64,000 nt of DNA, taken from assembly GCF_001685015.1 (NCBI RefSeq), contig NZ_MAYT01000002.1:33221-97220 (forward strand), given 5' to 3'. The notes below the pieces were generated by a model that was given only the letters and a program-made list of their open reading frames with translations, was not told the DNA's origin and did no database searches. The translations under genes were made by a program, and so were the position numbers. This document shows positions 1 through 10,076 of the stretch, in pieces (within the stretch, counting starts at the first letter, position 1; the number at the start of each line of letters is the position of its first letter). The DNA is from Pseudobacillus wudalianchiensis. GTDB taxonomy: Bacteria > Bacillota > Bacilli > Bacillales > Domibacillaceae.

Positions 1-1
1 C

Positions 2-283
2 ATTTTCAGAGAGCTGTCTACACTAGTTGAGAAGATGGAATCTTCTGTGTCAGCCATTAACGAAGAGATCACAGAAGCAGCCACTGCTAAAGATGAAGTG
101 TTGCAAGTAATGGAGGAAATTGCGGCCTCTGCCCAACAGTCAGCCGCCGCGAGCGAGGAAATCAGTGCTTCTGCTGATGAGCAGCTGCGGGCCATTCAAT
201 CAGTGGCCACCTCTTCTGAGCGCTTAATAGGATTAAGCATTGAATTGAAAAGTGCCGTCAATCGCTTTAAGCTGAACAAATAG
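2..283 (+). CDS. Methyl-accepting chemotaxis protein, C-terminal end (partial)
   Basis: This is the last 93 codons of a chemoreceptor whose 5' part lies before the window; the frame is open from base 2 and ends at a TAA. The residues are the descending arm of the cytoplasmic signalling coiled coil, with the usual run of alternating Ala/Ser/Glu heptads and a basic tail ending RFKLNK. It is almost identical in protein and DNA to the end of the third receptor at 2828-4828, closer than to the receptor that lies between them, which suggests recent duplication or gene conversion. Its ligand cannot be told because the sensor domain is outside the window. Confidence 0.9.
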   Translation: MFRELSTLVEKMESSVSAINEEITEAATAKDEVLQVMEEIAASAQQSAAASEEISASADEQLRAIQSVATSSERLIGLSIELKSAVNRFKLNK

Positions 284-370
284 CAGGACGCAAGTATTAT
301 TTAACTAATTAATTAAAAAGGCTTGCTAAGCAGTTTTTCTTTTGTATGTAATTAGAGAAGAATTTGATGA

Positions 371-400
371 AGGACCCACTCTAAGTGATGGGTCTTTTTT
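371..400 (+). terminator. Rho-independent terminator after first chemoreceptor
   Basis: The arms ggaccca and tgggtc, extended by cact/agtg, form a hairpin followed by a run of six T. It lies about 90 bases after the stop codon of the upstream receptor. Confidence 0.7.
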
Positions 401-421
401 CATACATTTTTTTAAAAAACC

Positions 422-448
422 TATACATTTTAACTAGAATTCCGATAA
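422..448 (+). promoter_or_regulatory. Sigma-D-type promoter of chemoreceptor gene
   Basis: A TATA at 422-425 is followed after 15 bases by TCCGATAA at 441-448. The sigma-D (flagellar/chemotaxis) consensus in Bacillus is TAAA-N15-GCCGATAA, so only one position in each box differs. The same arrangement precedes the next receptor gene. Confidence 0.7.
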
Positions 449-520
449 AATAGATAAGTGTTTATATATTCAAAATATTTTCAAAATAAAGAAATATTTA
501 ATTAAAGGAGGCGAGAGTAA

Positions 521-2521
521 GTGAAGTCAATCAAAACAAAATTAATGATTCCTCTTATTGTGCTACTTACTCTTTCATTTGCTTTTATTGTATTTTTTAT
601 CAGCTACCAGACAGAGAAGCAAACGGAAGAAGAGGTAACAGAACAAACTAAAGGAATCGTAAAACAAATGGGGGACTCTATTGATTTGTTCCTGGAAAGA
701 AACAAGAAGAGTTTAGATTTAGCAGCTCAAGATCCAGCCTTAATTAATTACGGAAAAAAATTTTCAACAACAGGGGACGATAATGGTAAATCCGCTTTAT
801 TAGATATGTATAAAAGATACCTAAATGAATATAAAGATGTGACACTCATTTATTATTCCACCCCAAAAGGAACAATCTACGAGTATCCTGATATCGAAAT
901 GCCAGAAGGGTATGATCCACGTGAGAGAGATTGGTATAAAAACGCTATGGATTCAGAGGGAGAAGCAGTTTGGAGTGAGCCGTACCTAGAATCCACGTCT
1001 GGCGATTATATGATTACTCTCTCTAAACCGATTATCGTAGAGAATCGTAAGATCGGTGTTCTAGCAATGGATATTGTACTGTCAGTAATGACGGACAGGC
1101 TGAGCGAAATGAACATTGGATATAAAGGTACGCCAATTATCATATCTAAAGAGGGGGCTGGGATTGTTCACCCGACCGATCAAGGAAAAGATTTAACGAA
1201 ACACAGCTATGTAAATACAGTGCTAGCCAGCGATCAAGAACAGGGGACTGTTTCTTATAATGCAGGTGGAGAGGACAGACTGTTTGTATACGATTCCATT
1301 GACGAAACCGGCTGGAAGATTGGCGCTGATTATAACCAAGAGAGGCTTCTTGGATTATCAAAATCAATTAAACAAGCGTTAACGGTCACTGGTGTTATCA
1401 TTTTACTATTGGTCATTGGAGCGGTTCTTTACATTCTAAGTCGTATCCTTAAACCCATTAGTGCTTTACAACAATCAGCCAGGGAAGTAGCGAAAGGAGA
1501 CCTGAGTGTACAAGTGTCCGTTACTTCCAGAGATGAAATCGGTGAACTGGCTAAGGTGTTCAATGAAATGGTTACTAGTATGAGAGATATTATTTCTGTT
1601 GTAAATCATTCAGCTGACAATGTCACGGGAGCGGCGGAAAACTTGAGTGCTGTTTCCGAAGAGACCAACGCTTCCAGCGAACAAATTGCTGCGGCTATTA
1701 ACGAGATTGCTAAAGGGGCAGCTAAATCGTCAGAAGAATCTAGTGAAGCAACAGAGCGTTCCCATCACCTTGGCAGCCAAATCAACCAGATTGCTAACCA
1801 GGCGGAAGAAATGAATGAAGCAGCCCGCCAGACGGAAAGCGTACAAAAAGCAGGCCTTAAGCAAGTACAGTCGCTTGGCTCGTCGAATAGTGAAACAAAA
1901 ATGTATATTGATGAAATGGAAGGGGTCATCCTGGCCTTAGAAACAAAGATTAAATCAATTGAACTCATTATGCAGACGATTACCGATATTTCTTCACAAA
2001 CCAACTTGCTTGCCTTGAATGCTTCTATTGAAGCAGCTCGTGCAGGCGAACATGGCAAAGGCTTCGCCGTTGTCGCGGAGGAAGTCCGGAAGCTCGCTGA
2101 ACAGTCTGCACAAGCTACTGACCAGGTAAAAGCAACGATCAGTGATATCCAGGAGGGATCTGGACAAGCCGTCGAGCAGATGTCGAAAACACGGGCAAAC
2201 TTTGACAGCCAAACAGAGGCAGTGGAAGCGACAGAAGCCATTTTTAAGGAGCTGTCCTCATTGGTAGAGAAAATGGAAGCCTCTGTGTCCGCCATTAATG
2301 AAGAAATAGTAGAAGCGGCCTCCGCCAAAGATGAAGTACTGCAGGTAATGGAGCAAATTGCTGCCTCCTCGCAACAGTCGGCGGCGGCGAGTGAAGAAAT
2401 CAGCGCCTCAGCTGGCGAACAGATGCACGCGATCCAATCGGTGGCACTGTCTTCAGAACGCTTAATGGAGCTAAGCATCGAATTGAAAAGTGCCGTCAAT
2501 CGCTTTAAGCTGAATGGATAA
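521..2521 (+). CDS. Methyl-accepting chemotaxis protein with dCache sensor
   Basis: Transmembrane receptor feeding the CheA-CheW kinase. Starts at GTG behind a strong AAAGGAGGCG site. Residues about 9-28 form the first membrane helix, followed by an extracellular double-Cache domain (about 33-275), a second helix (about 283-305), a HAMP linker (about 306-360) and the MCP signalling hairpin, whose tip contains the conserved [19 protein letters not shown] stretch. In the sensor, DPRERDWY (residues 132-139) resembles the R-x-W-Y core of amino-acid-binding dCache domains, so amino-acid sensing as in B. subtilis McpB/McpC is an inference. It has its own sigma-D promoter and terminator, and is a tandem paralogue of the flanking receptor genes with the same length (666 aa) as the next one. 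Confidence 0.95.
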   Translation: MKSIKTKLMIPLIVLLTLSFAFIVFFISYQTEKQTEEEVTEQTKGIVKQMGDSIDLFLERNKKSLDLAAQDPALINYGKKFSTTGDDNGKSALLDMYKRYLNEYKDVTLIYYSTPKGTIYEYPDIEMPEGYDPRERDWYKNAMDSEGEAVWSEPYLESTSGDYMITLSKPIIVENRKIGVLAMDIVLSVMTDRLSEMNIGYKGTPIIISKEGAGIVHPTDQGKDLTKHSYVNTVLASDQEQGTVSYNAGGEDRLFVYDSIDETGWKIGADYNQERLLGLSKSIKQALTVTGVIILLLVIGAVLYILSRILKPISALQQSAREVAKGDLSVQVSVTSRDEIGELAKVFNEMVTSMRDIISVVNHSADNVTGAAENLSAVSEETNASSEQIAAAINEIAKGAAKSSEESSEATERSHHLGSQINQIANQAEEMNEAARQTESVQKAGLKQVQSLGSSNSETKMYIDEMEGVILALETKIKSIELIMQTITDISSQTNLLALNASIEAARAGEHGKGFAVVAEEVRKLAEQSAQATDQVKATISDIQEGSGQAVEQMSKTRANFDSQTEAVEATEAIFKELSSLVEKMEASVSAINEEIVEAASAKDEVLQVMEQIAASSQQSAAASEEISASAGEQMHAIQSVALSSERLMELSIELKSAVNRFKLNG

Positions 2522-2676
2522 GAGTCAAAAATTGTTTAACGAATAGCAGTCTGGGTTTCTGTTGAGATAGAGATAAAAACCCGGAATAACACTAAATTCT
2601 AATGTGTTAACTATCGTTATAAAACGCGCCCACCAGGCACTTCTTCTTTCATTTACACAGGGAGAGAAAATTAGTG

Positions 2677-2708
2677 AAAGACCCGCCAATTACGGTGGGT
2701 CTTTTTTT
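2677..2708 (+). terminator. Rho-independent terminator
   Basis: agacccgcc pairs with ggtgggtct across a short loop and is followed by seven T. It closes the second chemoreceptor transcript. Confidence 0.75.
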
Positions 2709-2728
2709 ATGTATTTTTCATGAAATCC

Positions 2729-2755
2729 TATACATTTTTACTGGAATGCCGATAA
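2729..2755 (+). promoter_or_regulatory. Sigma-D promoter of third chemoreceptor gene
   Basis: TATA at 2729-2732, a 15-base spacer and a perfect GCCGATAA at 2748-2755 match the Bacillus sigma-D consensus. The start codon follows about 70 bases downstream. Confidence 0.8.
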
Positions 2756-2827
2756 AATAAATAATTGTTTTATATATTCTAAATATTTATAAAATAATGA
2801 AATATTACTGTTGAGGAGGCGAAGGTA

Positions 2828-4828
2828 GTGAAGTCAATAAAGACAAAATTAATGGTCCCTCTCATTGTCCTGCTTACTCTTTCATTTGCTTTTATCGTTT
2901 TCTTTATTGGAAACAAAATAGAAAAGCAGACAAAAAAAGAAGTGGTTAATCAGTCTGAGGGCATGGTTAAGCAGATGAGTGATTATGTGTATTTGTTTTT
3001 GGAACAACACAAGGAAAGTGTAGATTTAGTTGCCCGAGATCCTATGCTTATCAATTTTGGGGAAAGTCTATTAAAAACAGATGAGAAAAAAGGGAGAGCC
3101 GCTTTAATAGACATGTTTGAGCGCTATTTACAAGAACATAAAAATGTGACAAGTATTTATTACTCAATGGACAAAGGGACAATGGATGGATATCCAGATA
3201 CTCCAATGCCTGCAGATTATGACCCGCGACAGAGGGATTGGTATCAAAATGCGATGGAGTCAGACGGAGAAGCTATCTGGAGTGAGCCATACTTAGAGGA
3301 AGACTCAGGAAGATATATGGTAACAGTCTCTGAACCGCTCATTGTAGGAAACCGTAAAATCGGTGTACTTGCTGCCGATATTGTTCTTGGGGTAATGGCC
3401 GATAAAATGAGTGAAATGCACATCAATCACAATGGTGTACCGATCATTATCTCTAAAGAAGGGCTTGGGATTGTCCATCCGACTGATCAAGGGAAAGACT
3501 TAACAAAATACAGCTACATGAAATCCGTGTTAGCTAGTGATCAAAAGCAAGGAACTGTTTCTTATAAGGAAAAAGGAAAAGAACGATTATTTGTGTATAA
3601 CACAGTAAAAGGAATAGGGTGGAAAGTTGGAACTGATTACGATCAACAAGATCTGCTCGGTTTATCGAAATCTATTAAAGCGGCATTAACTGTTACTGGA
3701 ATGATCATTTTATTGCTCATGATTACAGGGGTTCTTTACATACTTAATCAAGTGATAAAACCTATTCACATTCTTGGAAACTCAGCCCGGGAAGTAGCTA
3801 AAGGAGACCTGAGTGTCCAAGTACCCGTTGTTTCGAAAGACGAAGTCGGAGAGCTAGCGAAGGCATTTAATGAAATGATTACTAGCACACGGGAAATTAT
3901 TTCGATTGTGAATCAATCAGCTGATAATGTAACAGTAGCAGCGGAAAGCTTAAGCGCTGTTTCAGAAGAGACGAACGCTTCCAGTGAACAAATCGCTGCG
4001 GCCATCAATGATATTGCCAAAGGGGCAGCCAAATCATCCGAGGAATCAAGTGAAGCAACAGAACGTTCGCATCACCTTGGTGATCAAATTAATCGAATCG
4101 CTCATCAGGCTGAAGAAATGCATGAGGCAGCCCGCCAGACGGAAAGTGTCCAAAAAGCAGGCCTTCAGCAAGTACAGTTACTAGGTTCATCCAATGCTGA
4201 AACAAAGCTATATATTGATGAAATGGAAGGCGTCATCCACGCTTTAGAATCAAAAATTAAGTCAATTGAAATTATTATGCAGACAATTACGGATATTTCT
4301 TCACAAACTAATTTACTCGCTTTGAATGCCTCGATTGAAGCAGCACGAGCAGGCGAACACGGCAAAGGCTTTGCAGTCGTCGCCGAGGAAGTTCGGAAGC
4401 TCGCTGAACAGTCTGCACAGGCGACCGATCAGGTAAAAGCAACGATCAATGACATTCAGGAAGGGTCTGGGCAAGCGGTAGAGCAAATGGTAAAAACACG
4501 AACGAACTTTGACGGCCAAACAGCAGCAGTCGAAGCGACCGAAGCCATTTTCAGAGAGCTGTCTACACTAGTTGAGAAGATGGAAACCTCTGTATCAGCC
4601 ATTAATGGAGAGATCACAGAAGCAGCCACTGCTAAAGATGAAGTGCTGCAAGTAATGGAGGAAATTGCGGCCTCTGCCCAACAGTCAGCCTCCGCAAGTG
4701 AGGAAATTAGTGCTTCTTCCGATGAACAGCTGCGGGCCATTCAATCAGTGGCCACCTCTTCCGAGCGCTTAATAGAATTAAGCGTTGAATTAAAGAGGGC
4801 GGTTAACCGTTTTAAGTTAAGTAGCTGA
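2828..4828 (+). CDS. Methyl-accepting chemotaxis protein with dCache sensor
   Basis: A 666-aa receptor with the same plan as its upstream neighbour: short cytoplasmic tail, first helix (about 9-28), dCache domain (about 33-275), second helix, HAMP, and a full MCP signalling domain. GTG start after GAGGAGGCG. The cytoplasmic half is nearly identical to the neighbour, while the sensor has diverged (for example [17 protein letters not shown] against [17 protein letters not shown]), the pattern expected when duplicated receptors acquire different ligand ranges. The dCache core R-x-x-W-Y is kept, so an amino-acid-like ligand is likely but unproven. Confidence 0.95.
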   Translation: MKSIKTKLMVPLIVLLTLSFAFIVFFIGNKIEKQTKKEVVNQSEGMVKQMSDYVYLFLEQHKESVDLVARDPMLINFGESLLKTDEKKGRAALIDMFERYLQEHKNVTSIYYSMDKGTMDGYPDTPMPADYDPRQRDWYQNAMESDGEAIWSEPYLEEDSGRYMVTVSEPLIVGNRKIGVLAADIVLGVMADKMSEMHINHNGVPIIISKEGLGIVHPTDQGKDLTKYSYMKSVLASDQKQGTVSYKEKGKERLFVYNTVKGIGWKVGTDYDQQDLLGLSKSIKAALTVTGMIILLLMITGVLYILNQVIKPIHILGNSAREVAKGDLSVQVPVVSKDEVGELAKAFNEMITSTREIISIVNQSADNVTVAAESLSAVSEETNASSEQIAAAINDIAKGAAKSSEESSEATERSHHLGDQINRIAHQAEEMHEAARQTESVQKAGLQQVQLLGSSNAETKLYIDEMEGVIHALESKIKSIEIIMQTITDISSQTNLLALNASIEAARAGEHGKGFAVVAEEVRKLAEQSAQATDQVKATINDIQEGSGQAVEQMVKTRTNFDGQTAAVEATEAIFRELSTLVEKMETSVSAINGEITEAATAKDEVLQVMEEIAASAQQSASASEEISASSDEQLRAIQSVATSSERLIELSVELKRAVNRFKLSS

Positions 4829-4893
4829 ACAGATCAGCAAATCGATTGATGAACTGCTGGATTTTTAAACGACAATGGATACAATGCTGAAAC

Positions 4894-4923
4894 GAACTGC
4901 CGGGAAAGCGCCGGCAGTTTTTT
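4894..4923 (+). terminator. Rho-independent terminator
   Basis: aactgccgg and ccggcagtt form a GC-rich stem with a small loop, followed by six T. It separates the chemoreceptor cluster from the yybS operon. Confidence 0.85.
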
Positions 4924-5044
4924 GTATGAATTTGAAAAGTTGAATGAATGGTGAAAGCAAGATAAAATAATAAGGGTGTTAGTCATTTAGAAGAGGGTTA
5001 AAAAGACCTTCTAGTAGGCAAAGAGATATTAATGAGGTGTTTAG

Positions 5045-5983
5045 GTGGAAAATAAAAACATGATTACTGAAGGAGTAAGAAGGGCAATCATTTTTGTCGT
5101 ATTACTTGCACTTTCGCTTTATATCCCAGCTTTAGGAATGATTATCAGCCTTTTCTTGCCCCTTTCGTTTCTAATATATAGTGCCAAGTATCCGGCTCGG
5201 GCAGCTGTCAGCTTTGCCGCTATATGTCTGGCGCTTTCCCTGCTTGTGGGTGGTCTATCGGCCGTTCCGTTTGCTTTGATTTTTATCATGACAGGTACCG
5301 TTATGGGAAGCATGGTTCAGAAAAAGAGAGACAAGTTTTCGATATTCATGGCAGGAAGTTTAATCTTTTTGCTGAATATAGTTGTTTTATATGCAACGAT
5401 TATGGGTGTGGCAGGAGATCAAGCAGCGAATATAAGCGAGTCGTTTAAACAATCATATGAAGACTCTGCAAGGCTAATGGAAAGCATGGGCCAGCCTCTG
5501 CCGGAGACAGCGATCGAGCAGGCGAAAGAAATGTTTGATTACTTGCTGGCGCTTATGCCAAGCTTGCTTGTGCTTTTTTCTATGGGCTCGATTTTAGTCA
5601 TAATGGCGATCAACTTTCCAATTGCTAAAAAATTAGGAGTAGAAGTGCCGAAATTTAAGCCCTTTCGAGAATGGCATGTTCCAAAAAGTATTTTATGGTA
5701 CTATATTATCTTATTGCTGGCGAGCTTAATTGCCGCACCGGAAAAAGGTAGTATGTGGTATTTTTCTTACATAAATATCATGTTCATGCTGCAATTTTGT
5801 TTATTGCTTCAAGGATTATCATTTCTTTATTTTATCGCTCATTCGAAAAAATGGCCAAAAATCATTCCAATTTTGCTAACGATTTTTTCAATTCTTGTCC
5901 TTCCTCTCCTTTATATTGTGAGATTATTAGGTATAATTGATTTAGGATTCGACTTGCGGCAGCGTCTTCAACGGAAAAGATAA
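5045..5983 (+). CDS. yybS: YybS family (DUF2232) membrane protein
   Basis: A 312-aa, strongly hydrophobic protein with about eight predicted membrane segments, matching DUF2232/YybS in length and character. GTG start, with GAGGTG about six bases upstream. It is followed 34 bases later by gdpP and then rplI, the arrangement seen in B. subtilis (yybS-yybT-rplI), which supports the name. The family resembles small-molecule transporter membrane components but its function is not established; no catalytic motif is visible. The likely location is the cytoplasmic membrane, co-expressed with c-di-AMP phosphodiesterase. Confidence 0.85.
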   Translation: MENKNMITEGVRRAIIFVVLLALSLYIPALGMIISLFLPLSFLIYSAKYPARAAVSFAAICLALSLLVGGLSAVPFALIFIMTGTVMGSMVQKKRDKFSIFMAGSLIFLLNIVVLYATIMGVAGDQAANISESFKQSYEDSARLMESMGQPLPETAIEQAKEMFDYLLALMPSLLVLFSMGSILVIMAINFPIAKKLGVEVPKFKPFREWHVPKSILWYYIILLLASLIAAPEKGSMWYFSYINIMFMLQFCLLLQGLSFLYFIAHSKKWPKIIPILLTIFSILVLPLLYIVRLLGIIDLGFDLRQRLQRKR

Positions 5984-6017
5984 TTTGCTTAGGCTACTTT
6001 GATTTCTAGGAGCTGAA

Positions 6018-7991
6018 ATGATGCTTTCTTATTATAGCAGGCGGAAAATACAAATTCCGTTATATGGATTACTGATCGTTTTACTTATTGTTCTTGCCGT
6101 ACTTGCTATCTTTAATTGGCTGGCAGCGCTCGTGGGATTTATCGTAAGTGCTGTGTTGTTTTTCTTGCTGATTAAAGCAGAAGACCGTATACATGGGGAA
6201 GTTGAACGTTATGTGACGACTCTTTCCTATCGACTGAAGCGGGTAGGGGAAGAGGCACTGATGGAGATGCCGATTGGTATTCTTCTCTATAATGATGATT
6301 ATTACATAGAATGGGCTAATACCTTTTTAACTTCTTATTTTGAAGAAGAGATATTAGCAGGGAAATCATTGCAGGAGCTTGCTGATTCTCTTATCACGAT
6401 TATAAAGAATGAAAAAGGCGACGTGATAGAACTTCGTGGCCGTAAATTTGATGTGATTATAAAGCCAAAGGAAAAGCTTCTATACTTGTTTGATGTGACA
6501 GAACAGGAAGAGACAGCTAGAAGGTTTCTAGAGGAGCAAACGGTTTTATCGATTATCTATTTGGATAACTATGACGATTTAACACAGGGAATGGATGACC
6601 AAACAAAAAGCAGCTTAAATAGCATGGTGACTTCCATCTTAAATGATTGGGCATTGGAACATGGAATCTTCTTAAAGAGGATTTCTTCGGAGCGTTTTTT
6701 TGCTGTACTCAATGAAAAAATACTGCGAAAGCTTGAAGAATCAAAGTTTTCCATTTTGGACGAGGTAAGAGAACGCACTGCCAAGCAGGCTGCTTCACTG
6801 ACGCTAAGCATTGGCGTTGGACATGGAGAGCTGTCGCTTCCTGAATTAGGCACTCTTGCTCAATCAAGCTTAGATCTTGCGCTTGGCCGGGGCGGCGACC
6901 AGGCTGCTTTAAAGCAGTTGAATGGTAAGGTCAAGTTCTATGGCGGTAAAACAAATCCAATGGAAAAAAGAACACGCGTTAGAGCTCGTGTGATTTCTCA
7001 CGCTTTGCGGGAGCTTGTTGTGGAGAGCGACAAAGTAATTGTAATGGGACATAAATATCCGGATATGGATGCACTTGGTGCTTCAATGGGAATCCGCCGT
7101 GTCGCACAGATGAATGATCGGGAAGGATACATTGTTCTTGATTTTTCAGAAATGGATACGGCTGTAAAACGATTAATGGCCGAAGCAAAAAAGAATCCGG
7201 ATCTTTATTCTCGTATTATTGCTCCGGAAGAAGCGCTTGATTTAGCTACAGAGAACACTCTTCTTGTCGTAGTCGATACGCACAAGCCGTCCTTGGTCAT
7301 TGATGAGAAACTGCTTCACAAAGTAGATAAGGTGGTCGTCATTGATCATCATCGCCGCGGAGAAGAATTTGTGAAAAATCCACTGCTCGTTTATATGGAA
7401 CCTTACGCCTCGTCTACTGCAGAGCTGATTACAGAACTATTGGAGTATCAGCCAAAGGTCAGCAAGCTGTCTATGCTTGAAGCGACGGCTCTGCTTGCGG
7501 GTATTATTGTTGACACGAAAAGCTTTTCATTGCGGACGGGTTCCAGGACGTTTGATGCCGCGTCTTACTTGCGGGCCCGCGGTGCTGACACCGTACTTGT
7601 TCAAAAGTTTTTAAAGGAAGATATCGATACGTATATCCAACGTTCACAAATTATTAAAACGGTCTATTTCTATAAAGATGGCATCGCGATTGCAAAGGGA
7701 GACCAAAACGAAACGTATGATTCTGTTTTGATTGCTCAAGCTGCTGATACATTGCTGGCAATGGATGGCGTCCAAGCATCATTTGTCATTGCTAAAAGAG
7801 AAGCAGACACCGTAGGAATTAGCGCTCGTTCACTTGGAGAAGTGAATGTACAGGTTATTATGGAACAGCTGCAAGGCGGCGGTCACTTGTCAAATGCAGC
7901 TACTCAGTTAAAAGATGTCACAATTGCAGAAGCTGAGGATATGCTTAAGGAAGTCATAACTGATTTATACGAGGGAGGCAATGAAGAATGA
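6018..7991 (+). CDS. gdpP: Cyclic-di-AMP phosphodiesterase GdpP
   Basis: Membrane-bound DHH-DHHA1 enzyme that hydrolyses the second messenger c-di-AMP to 5'-pApA. Two N-terminal helices (about 14-55) are followed by a PAS-like domain, a degenerate GGDEF domain (about 175-305) and the catalytic DHH/DHHA1 module. Metal-binding residues are visible: H345, D349 and D351 in [12 protein letters not shown]443-H444-H445 in IDHHRR, and GGGH at 620-623. Length (657 aa) is normal for the family. Start is ATG 6018 or the adjacent ATG 6021, which has better spacing from AGGAG. The stop overlaps the rplI start by four bases (ATGA), implying translational coupling. c-di-AMP level affects K+ homeostasis and cell-wall stress, relevant to the wal operon downstream. 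Confidence 0.97.
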   Translation: MMLSYYSRRKIQIPLYGLLIVLLIVLAVLAIFNWLAALVGFIVSAVLFFLLIKAEDRIHGEVERYVTTLSYRLKRVGEEALMEMPIGILLYNDDYYIEWANTFLTSYFEEEILAGKSLQELADSLITIIKNEKGDVIELRGRKFDVIIKPKEKLLYLFDVTEQEETARRFLEEQTVLSIIYLDNYDDLTQGMDDQTKSSLNSMVTSILNDWALEHGIFLKRISSERFFAVLNEKILRKLEESKFSILDEVRERTAKQAASLTLSIGVGHGELSLPELGTLAQSSLDLALGRGGDQAALKQLNGKVKFYGGKTNPMEKRTRVRARVISHALRELVVESDKVIVMGHKYPDMDALGASMGIRRVAQMNDREGYIVLDFSEMDTAVKRLMAEAKKNPDLYSRIIAPEEALDLATENTLLVVVDTHKPSLVIDEKLLHKVDKVVVIDHHRRGEEFVKNPLLVYMEPYASSTAELITELLEYQPKVSKLSMLEATALLAGIIVDTKSFSLRTGSRTFDAASYLRARGADTVLVQKFLKEDIDTYIQRSQIIKTVYFYKDGIAIAKGDQNETYDSVLIAQAADTLLAMDGVQASFVIAKREADTVGISARSLGEVNVQVIMEQLQGGGHLSNAATQLKDVTIAEAEDMLKEVITDLYEGGNEE

Positions 7992-8437
7992 AAGTAATCT
8001 TCTTACAGGATGTAAAAGGAAAAGGAAAAAAAGGCGAAGTTAAAAATGTTGCAGACGGATATGCCCATAATTTTTTAATTAAAAATGGTTTAGCTGTAGA
8101 AGCAACAGCTGGAAACAAGAAAACACTTGAAGCACAAAAGAAAAAAGAAGCAGAGCTGGCTCAACAGGAGCTTGAAGAAGCGAAAAAGCTAAAGGAAACA
8201 GTAGAAAAACTGACAGTAGAAATTAAAGCAAAGTCTGGCGAAGGCGGCCGGTTGTTCGGCTCGGTGACAACAAAGCAAATTGCAGAAGAATTGAAGAAAA
8301 CTCATAATATTAAAATCGATAAGCGTAAAATGGATCTACCTGAAGGAATTCGGGCACTTGGCTACACAAATGTACCGGTGAAACTTCATAATGAAGTATC
8401 TGGTACATTAAAAGTTCATGTTACTGAAGAAAAGTAA
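7988..8437 (+). CDS. rplI: 50S ribosomal protein L9
   Basis: Protein of 149 aa starting [17 protein letters not shown], the typical L9 N-terminal domain that binds 23S rRNA, followed by a long charged connecting helix (about 40-75) and a C-terminal domain. Length is exactly that of Bacillus L9. It overlaps the gdpP stop codon and is followed by a terminator before dnaB. Confidence 0.99.
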   Translation: MKVIFLQDVKGKGKKGEVKNVADGYAHNFLIKNGLAVEATAGNKKTLEAQKKKEAELAQQELEEAKKLKETVEKLTVEIKAKSGEGGRLFGSVTTKQIAEELKKTHNIKIDKRKMDLPEGIRALGYTNVPVKLHNEVSGTLKVHVTEEK

Positions 8438-8472
8438 GTCGTTTCATGCTAAAATAATAAGGTTGAAAACAT

Positions 8473-8502
8473 GTGATCGGATTTTTCTGGTCACTTTTTT
8501 TT
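8473..8502 (+). terminator. Probable terminator after rplI
   Basis: gtgatc pairs with ggtcac (one G-U pair) across a ten-base loop and is followed by a run of eight T. The short stem makes it weaker than the others here. Confidence 0.5.
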
Positions 8503-8559
8503 GATAAACAGACAGTTAGCGAAGAAAGAAACAACGCTTCCTGCGAGGAGGTTTAGGTG

Positions 8560-9909
8560 ATGAATGATTTGTTGACTGATCGTATCCCGCCACAAAGCAT
8601 TGAAGCGGAGCAAGCGGTGCTTGGTGCTATTTTTCTGGAGCCTGCTGCTTTAACGGTTGCTTCGGAAATTTTAATTCCGGAAGACTATTATCGAACTGCT
8701 CATCAAAAAATATATAACACGATGCTGAAGCTCAATGATCATGGAAAAGCAGTAGATGTCGTTACCGTGACAGAAGAGCTGGCTGCCACAAAGGACTTAG
8801 AGGATGTCGGCGGCGTAACGTATTTAACAGAGCTGGCTGAATCGGTTCCAACCGCAGCTAACATTGAATATTATGCCCGCATTGTTGAAGAAAAGTCGCT
8901 TTTACGCCGGCTCATTCGTACCGCTACTACGATTGCCCAAGAAGGCTACAACCGTGAAGATGAAGTGGACGCTTTATTGAATGAAGCAGAAAAGAGCATT
9001 ATGGAAGTCGCTCAGCGAAAAAATACAAGTGCCTTTCACAACATAAAAGATGTACTTGTGCGCACTTATGATAATATTGAAATGCTTCATAACCGTAAGG
9101 GAGACGTTACAGGCATTCCTACCGGATTTGCGGAGCTTGATCATATGACTGCCGGTTTTCAGCGTAATGACTTGATTATCGTAGCTGCGCGGCCTTCCGT
9201 TGGTAAAACAGCGTTCGCTTTGAATATTGCCCAAAATGTCGCCACGAAAACGGATGAAAATGTCGCGATCTTCAGCTTAGAGATGGGAGCAGAGCAGCTT
9301 GTAATGAGGATGCTCTGTGCAGAAGGCAACATCAATGCTCAAAACTTGCGGACTGGTTCTTTGACGGATGAAGACTGGCGCAAGCTGACGATGGCGATGG
9401 GGAGTTTGTCTAACTCAGGGATTTTCATTGATGATACACCAGGTGTACGTATCGGCGAAATCCGTTCAAAGTGCCGCCGATTGAAACAAGAGCATGGCCT
9501 CGGTATGATTTTAATTGATTATTTACAGCTGATCCAAGGAAGCGGACGCTCTGGTGAAAACCGTCAGCAAGAAGTTTCTGAGATTTCTCGTTCTTTAAAA
9601 GCGCTTGCCCGTGAACTAGAAGTGCCTGTTATCGCGCTCTCTCAGCTTTCACGTGGTGTGGAACAGCGTCAAGATAAGCGTCCAATGATGTCCGACATCC
9701 GTGAATCAGGATCAATTGAGCAGGATGCTGATATCGTTGCTTTCTTATATCGTGATGATTACTATGATAAAGAATCCGAAAACAAAAATATCATTGAGAT
9801 TATCATTGCAAAGCAGCGGAATGGTCCTGTTGGAACGGTTCAGCTTGCTTTTGTTAAGGAATATAATAAGTTTGTAAACTTAGAACGGCGATTTGATGAA
9901 ACGGGATAA
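8560..9909 (+). CDS. dnaB: Replicative DNA helicase (DnaB-type; DnaC in B. subtilis)
   Basis: Hexameric ATP-dependent 5'-3' helicase that unwinds DNA at the replication fork. The N-terminal primase-interacting domain (about 5-150) is followed by a RecA-like motor with Walker A RPSVGKT (211-217), Walker B MILIDYLQL and the arginine-finger region near the C terminus. I place the start at ATG 8560, seven bases after GAGGAGGT; a GTG one codon earlier is also possible. No intein interrupts the P-loop. It has its own leader between two terminators, as in B. subtilis where it is called dnaC. Confidence 0.98.
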   Translation: MNDLLTDRIPPQSIEAEQAVLGAIFLEPAALTVASEILIPEDYYRTAHQKIYNTMLKLNDHGKAVDVVTVTEELAATKDLEDVGGVTYLTELAESVPTAANIEYYARIVEEKSLLRRLIRTATTIAQEGYNREDEVDALLNEAEKSIMEVAQRKNTSAFHNIKDVLVRTYDNIEMLHNRKGDVTGIPTGFAELDHMTAGFQRNDLIIVAARPSVGKTAFALNIAQNVATKTDENVAIFSLEMGAEQLVMRMLCAEGNINAQNLRTGSLTDEDWRKLTMAMGSLSNSGIFIDDTPGVRIGEIRSKCRRLKQEHGLGMILIDYLQLIQGSGRSGENRQQEVSEISRSLKALARELEVPVIALSQLSRGVEQRQDKRPMMSDIRESGSIEQDADIVAFLYRDDYYDKESENKNIIEIIIAKQRNGPVGTVQLAFVKEYNKFVNLERRFDETG

Positions 9910-9913
9910 GGGA

Positions 9914-9950
9914 CAACCTCGGCAGTTTAAACTGCTGAGGTTATTTTTTT
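9914..9950 (+). terminator. Strong terminator after dnaB
   Basis: aacctcggcagt and actgctgaggtt pair over 12 bases with one G-U pair and a four-base loop, followed by a long T run. Confidence 0.9.
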
Positions 9951-10025
9951 ACGAACAAATTCACATTTTGTATTAAAAATGTTCGTGTTCTGTAATTGAC
10001 TTCTTTAGTTTTAAACTGTTAAAAT
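9951..10025 (+). promoter_or_regulatory. purA promoter with inverted PurR boxes
   Basis: Two CGAAC cores face each other: ACGAACAAAT at 9951-9960 and, inverted, AAATGTTCGTG at 9977-9987. They resemble the Bacillus PurBox (AWWWCCGAACWWT), normally present as a spaced pair. Downstream are TTGACT (9996-10001), an 18-base gap and TAAAAT (10020-10025), a good sigma-A promoter. Repression by PurR, relieved by PRPP, is inferred from the B. subtilis purA regulon. Confidence 0.75.
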
Positions 10026-10076
10026 AAGTTTGGTTAAAAATCAACAAAATAATGGACTCTTCGGAGGTGCTTATTC

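Noticed and set aside
1765-2499. 244-codon minus-strand ORF inside a chemoreceptor gene
   Set aside because: It is the antisense shadow of the repetitive Ala/Ser/Glu coiled coil, with Ser/Ala-rich nonsense composition and no ribosome site.
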